Assembly (NCBI GenBank): GCA_900557045.1 | Contig: USQY01000041.1 | Coordinates: 1-16,012, forward strand | Length of the DNA stretch: 16,012 nucleotides | Reading direction: 5' to 3' | Source: an uncultured Clostridium sp. | Lineage (GTDB): Bacteria > Bacillota > Clostridia > TANB77 > CAG-508 | In this document: piece after piece, positions 14,131 through 16,012 of the stretch | Layout: each line of letters opens with the position of its first letter | Numbering within the stretch: the first letter of the stretch is position 1 | Made by a program: the position numbers and the translations under genes | Notes under the pieces: model-generated | The model's input: the letters and a program-made list of their open reading frames with translations, nothing else | What the model was told of the DNA's origin: nothing | Databases searched by the model: none

Positions 14131-14163
14131 CAAGTTTTCTTAAAAAGAGAGCTTGTTTTTTTA
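14131..14163 (+). terminator. Rho-independent terminator after the CHAP gene
   Basis: CAAGTTTTCTT pairs with AAGAGAGCTTG (two G-U pairs) around a short A-rich loop and is followed by seven T. Just upstream, AAAAAATGA (about 14064) and TCATTTTTT (about 14096) form a second, weaker AT-only hairpin. Confidence 0.75.
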
Positions 14164-14246
14164 TGCCAAAAATTTTTTTGTAAGCGATTATATAGAATTA
14201 AAATAAAATTTGAAAAAGTTAATTAAAATCTTCGAGGAGGTTCAAA

Positions 14247-15248
14247 ATGATAAGAAATGAAGTAATATATAAGATAATGAAAGATATGGTAAAATATTTA
14301 TCTCCATATCAGTTACAGAAGTTAAAAACTGCATTACAAAGTAAATTAGAAGATGTGGAAATTAATTTAATATTAGATAAAGAAAAATTAAATGCTGATA
14401 GAAGTTCGAATGCGAATTTATTAAAAATCTTTATATCAGCTAAGGAAGTGGAGGGTTGCTCTAATAAAACATTGAAATATTACAAAGAAGTTTTGGAAAA
14501 ATTTATAAATGATATAGATAAACCAATTAAAGAAATTGTAACTGATGAAATAAGGCACTATTTAACAAATTATAAAGAGCAACGTGGTTGCTCTTTAACG
14601 AGTATTGATAATATTAGGAGGGTTTTATCAAGTTTCTTTAAATGGTTAGAAGATGAAGACTATATAGCTAAAAGCCCAGTTAGGAGAATTCATAAAATAA
14701 AAACTTTAACACAAGTAAAAGAGGCTTTTTCTGATGAAGAAATCGAAAAAATGAGAGAAGGTTGTAAAAATATAAGGGAACTAGCAATAATTGAACTACT
14801 ATACTCAACAGGAATGAGAGTGGGAGAACTAGTTAATTTAGATATTAAAGATATGAATTTTGCTGAAAGATCTTGTATTGTTCTTGGTAAGGGAAACAAG
14901 CAGAGAGAGGTTTATTTTGATGTTAGAACAAAATTACATATAGAGGAATATTTAAAGACACGAGATGATGAAAACGTGGCTTTATTTGTATCTAAAAATA
15001 AACCTCATCAAAGACTAACTTCTGCGACAATTGAATTTTTTATACGTGAGTTAGGAAGAGCTTTAAATATTGAAAAGGCACATCCACATCGATTTCGCCG
15101 CTCGTTCGCCAGTTTAGCTATAGATAAAGGAATGCCTATTGAACAAGTACAAAAGCTATTGGGGCATATAAAAATTGAAACTACAATGCACTACACGGTT
15201 GTAAAACAATCTAATGTAAAATTTTCGCATAGAAAATATCTTGGATAA
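14247..15248 (+). CDS. Tyrosine recombinase/integrase (XerC/D-like)
   Basis: A 333-residue tyrosine recombinase that cuts and rejoins DNA at specific sites. The N-terminal part (about 1-45, MIRNEVIYKIMKDMVKYLSP) is an extra helical piece seen in a common Clostridia group; a SAM-like core-binding domain follows (NLLKIFISAKEVEGCSNKTL), then the catalytic domain. Active-site residues are all present: R191 (STGMRVGEL), K215 (LGKGNKQR), H281 and R284 (HPHRFRRSF), H307 (LLGHIKIET) and Y316 (MHYTVV). CGAGGAGG (14233-14240) lies 6 bases before the ATG. It sits at the right border of the AT-rich region beside chromosomal-looking genes, as expected of an element integrase, but this subgroup also occurs alone in chromosomes. 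No excisionase gene other than the possible accessory tnpV was seen, and no att sites could be identified. Confidence 0.92.
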   Translation: MIRNEVIYKIMKDMVKYLSPYQLQKLKTALQSKLEDVEINLILDKEKLNADRSSNANLLKIFISAKEVEGCSNKTLKYYKEVLEKFINDIDKPIKEIVTDEIRHYLTNYKEQRGCSLTSIDNIRRVLSSFFKWLEDEDYIAKSPVRRIHKIKTLTQVKEAFSDEEIEKMREGCKNIRELAIIELLYSTGMRVGELVNLDIKDMNFAERSCIVLGKGNKQREVYFDVRTKLHIEEYLKTRDDENVALFVSKNKPHQRLTSATIEFFIRELGRALNIEKAHPHRFRRSFASLAIDKGMPIEQVQKLLGHIKIETTMHYTVVKQSNVKFSHRKYLG

Positions 15249-15274
15249 TGTCATTAAAAAATTGTGTAAAATTG

Positions 15275-15303
15275 TTGTAAAATGAAAAATTTATTGTTAC
15301 AAT
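15275..15303 (+). promoter_or_regulatory. Promoter of the copper-chaperone gene
   Basis: TTGTAA (15275-15280), a 17-bp spacer and TACAAT (15298-15303), about 50 bases before the gene. No CsoR or CopY operator could be recognised around it. Confidence 0.5.
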
Positions 15304-15333
15304 ATTAATATAAATAGTAATAAGGAGGAAAAA

Positions 15334-15351
15334 ATGAAAAGGAGAATATAA
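15334..15351 (+). CDS. Five-codon leader frame MKRRI
   Basis: An ATG with a strong AAGGAGG (15322-15328) 5 bases upstream starts a frame of MKRRI that ends at TAA 15349-15351, two bases before the copZ-like start. Its codons contain the AAAAGGAG (15336-15343) that serves the next gene. It may couple or modulate translation of that gene, or be incidental. Confidence 0.3.
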   Translation: MKRRI

Positions 15352-15353
15352 CT

Positions 15354-15563
15354 ATGACAAAGACAATTAAAATTAACGGAATGATGTGTTCACACTGTAC
15401 AGGCAGAGTTGGAGAGGTGCTAAACGCAATAGACGGAGTAAGTGCGGAAGTTTCACTTGATAACGGCGGTCAGGCTGTTGTAACACTTGCAAAAGACGTG
15501 TCGGACGATGTGCTTAAAAAAGCCGTTGTTGACGCAGGATATGAAGTTGTAGGTATAGAATAA
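15354..15563 (+). CDS. copZ: Heavy-metal-associated domain protein, copper-chaperone-like
   Basis: A 69-residue stand-alone HMA domain with the metal-binding motif GMMCSHCTGRV (C12 and C15 bind a soft metal ion, usually Cu(I)). The predicted fold is beta-alpha-beta-beta-alpha-beta, and the length is normal for CopZ-like chaperones, which hand copper to a P-type ATPase. No CopA or CsoR gene lies in the window, so the partner must be elsewhere. AAAAGGAG lies 10 bases before the ATG. The gene is clearly richer in G+C than the element to its left, and its own promoter and terminator make it a single-gene unit. I place it on the chromosomal side of the border. Other metals (Hg, Cd, Zn) cannot be excluded. 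Confidence 0.85.
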   Translation: MTKTIKINGMMCSHCTGRVGEVLNAIDGVSAEVSLDNGGQAVVTLAKDVSDDVLKKAVVDAGYEVVGIE

Positions 15564-15583
15564 GAATTAAGCAAAATTTGGAT

Positions 15584-15623
15584 TGTAGACAAAACCGATA
15601 TGGTTTTGTCTACTTTATTTTTT
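15584..15623 (+). terminator. Strong rho-independent terminator after copZ
   Basis: TGTAGACAAAACC pairs with GGTTTTGTCTAC (12 bp perfect, loop GATAT), followed by TTTATTTTTT. Confidence 0.9.
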
Positions 15624-15679
15624 GATGTCGATAGCCTTAATTATATAATATTTAATTGCATATATTCCATTATTTAAGT

Positions 15680-15708
15680 TTTACATAAATCCGATTTTGT
15701 GATATACT
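15680..15708 (+). promoter_or_regulatory. Promoter of the secreted-protein gene
   Basis: TTTACA (15680-15685), a 17-bp spacer and TATACT (15703-15708), about 38 bases before the GTG start. Confidence 0.6.
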
Positions 15709-15745
15709 ATAAAATGTATTGTTTTTTTATATGGAGGAATGTTTT

Positions 15746-16012
15746 GTGAGGAAGAAAATTTTATTTTTTGCAATGACGCTTTTGTTGCTTACGGGAATAA
15801 CTGCAAGTGCAGATGTTTTGGGTGAGCAAAACGGCGGTTGGAGTACGTATATGGGAGCATTTACATACTTTCATAATGTACAGTTCAATTCGGACAGCGT
15901 CGGTAAGCAAAATGAATATTATGTTGAATATACACCTAATGAGGACGCCGTACCGATTGTTGTGAACGGTGCGAGCATATGGGGAACGAGAAATATTAAA
16001 CAGGCAGAGCAA
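15746..16012 (+). CDS. Secreted phosphodiester-glycosidase-like protein (partial)
   Basis: The frame is open to the window edge, giving the first 89 residues. It begins at a GTG with GGAGG (15733-15737) 8 bases upstream. A clear Sec signal peptide opens the protein (MRKKILFFAMTLLLLTGITA then SA|D, cleavage near residue 22). The mature part reads TYFHNVQFNS, NEYYVEYTPNEDAVPIVVNG and ASIWGTRN, which resembles the N-terminus of exported phosphodiester glycosidase (NAGPA, PF09992) proteins of Clostridia, where EnYxEYTPn...P.v..G is typical. The catalytic part lies beyond the window, so the assignment rests on this short region. Composition matches the copZ side, supporting chromosomal origin. An opposite-strand frame in the same place has no support. 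Confidence 0.65.
   Translation, partial: MRKKILFFAMTLLLLTGITASADVLGEQNGGWSTYMGAFTYFHNVQFNSDSVGKQNEYYVEYTPNEDAVPIVVNGASIWGTRNIKQAEQ

Noticed and set aside
440..15350. Attachment-site direct repeats at the element borders
   Set aside because: No convincing shared core could be found by eye between the left border and the region after the recombinase, and no tRNA gene is present as a target.
15761..16012. Minus-strand frame at the right end
   Set aside because: The plus strand has a ribosome binding site, a signal peptide and a family-like sequence; the minus frame has none of these.

Overview
The window is AT-rich, carries strong AGGAGG-type ribosome binding sites and is dominated by clostridial conjugative-element families. 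I read it as the chromosome of a low-GC Bacillota member of class Clostridia, probably gut-associated; genus cannot be judged. It appears to hold a decayed integrative mobile element with cargo. The right edge (about 15.25-16.0 kb) looks chromosomal: a CopZ-like copper chaperone and the start of a secreted phosphodiester-glycosidase-like protein, both visibly richer in G+C. The left edge holds a SWIM zinc-finger fragment with no good start.

Layout, all genes on the plus strand. (1) 0.1-0.5 kb: truncated SWIM gene, ending inside repeat A. (2) 0.85-4.0 kb: an AlbA_2/HATPase_c_4 regulator with a four-fold GAACGAT operator-like array, then an ABC exporter. (3) 4.0-4.5 kb: repeat B. (4) 4.6-5.2 kb: an unknown small protein plus a DUF4160 gene with a frame break near its start. 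(5) 5.2-6.1 kb: a terminator, a near-consensus promoter, a structured leader and three small basic unknown genes. (6) 6.1-6.65 kb: repeat C. (7) 6.9-9.05 kb: an unknown gene, a frame-broken sigma-region-4-like gene, parA, and a parB N-terminus fused to a membrane tail. (8) 9.1-10.7 kb: a self-contained unit of hairpin, 33-bp iterons, promoter, DUF4143 ATPase and terminator. (9) 10.75-12.56 kb: a 71-aa gene, the N-terminus of a conjugative-element helicase containing an out-of-frame tnpV, and the 3' scrap of a class B sortase gene. (10) 12.8-15.25 kb: a membrane-anchored CHAP protein and a tyrosine recombinase.

How the parts fit: parA/parB, helicase, TnpV, sortase B, CHAP hydrolase and tyrosine recombinase are the kind of set found in large clostridial ICEs, but no relaxase, VirD4/TraG coupling ATPase or VirB4 is present. 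Two deletion scars (parB to membrane tail, helicase to sortase) could be where transfer genes were lost. The recombinase has all its catalytic residues, so excision may still be possible, but self-transfer is very unlikely.

Most unusual are the three related non-coding repeats, of which B and C are about 0.5 kb, that separate unrelated gene modules, and tnpV lying out of frame within the helicase linker. All family assignments were made by eye from motifs; no search was run.
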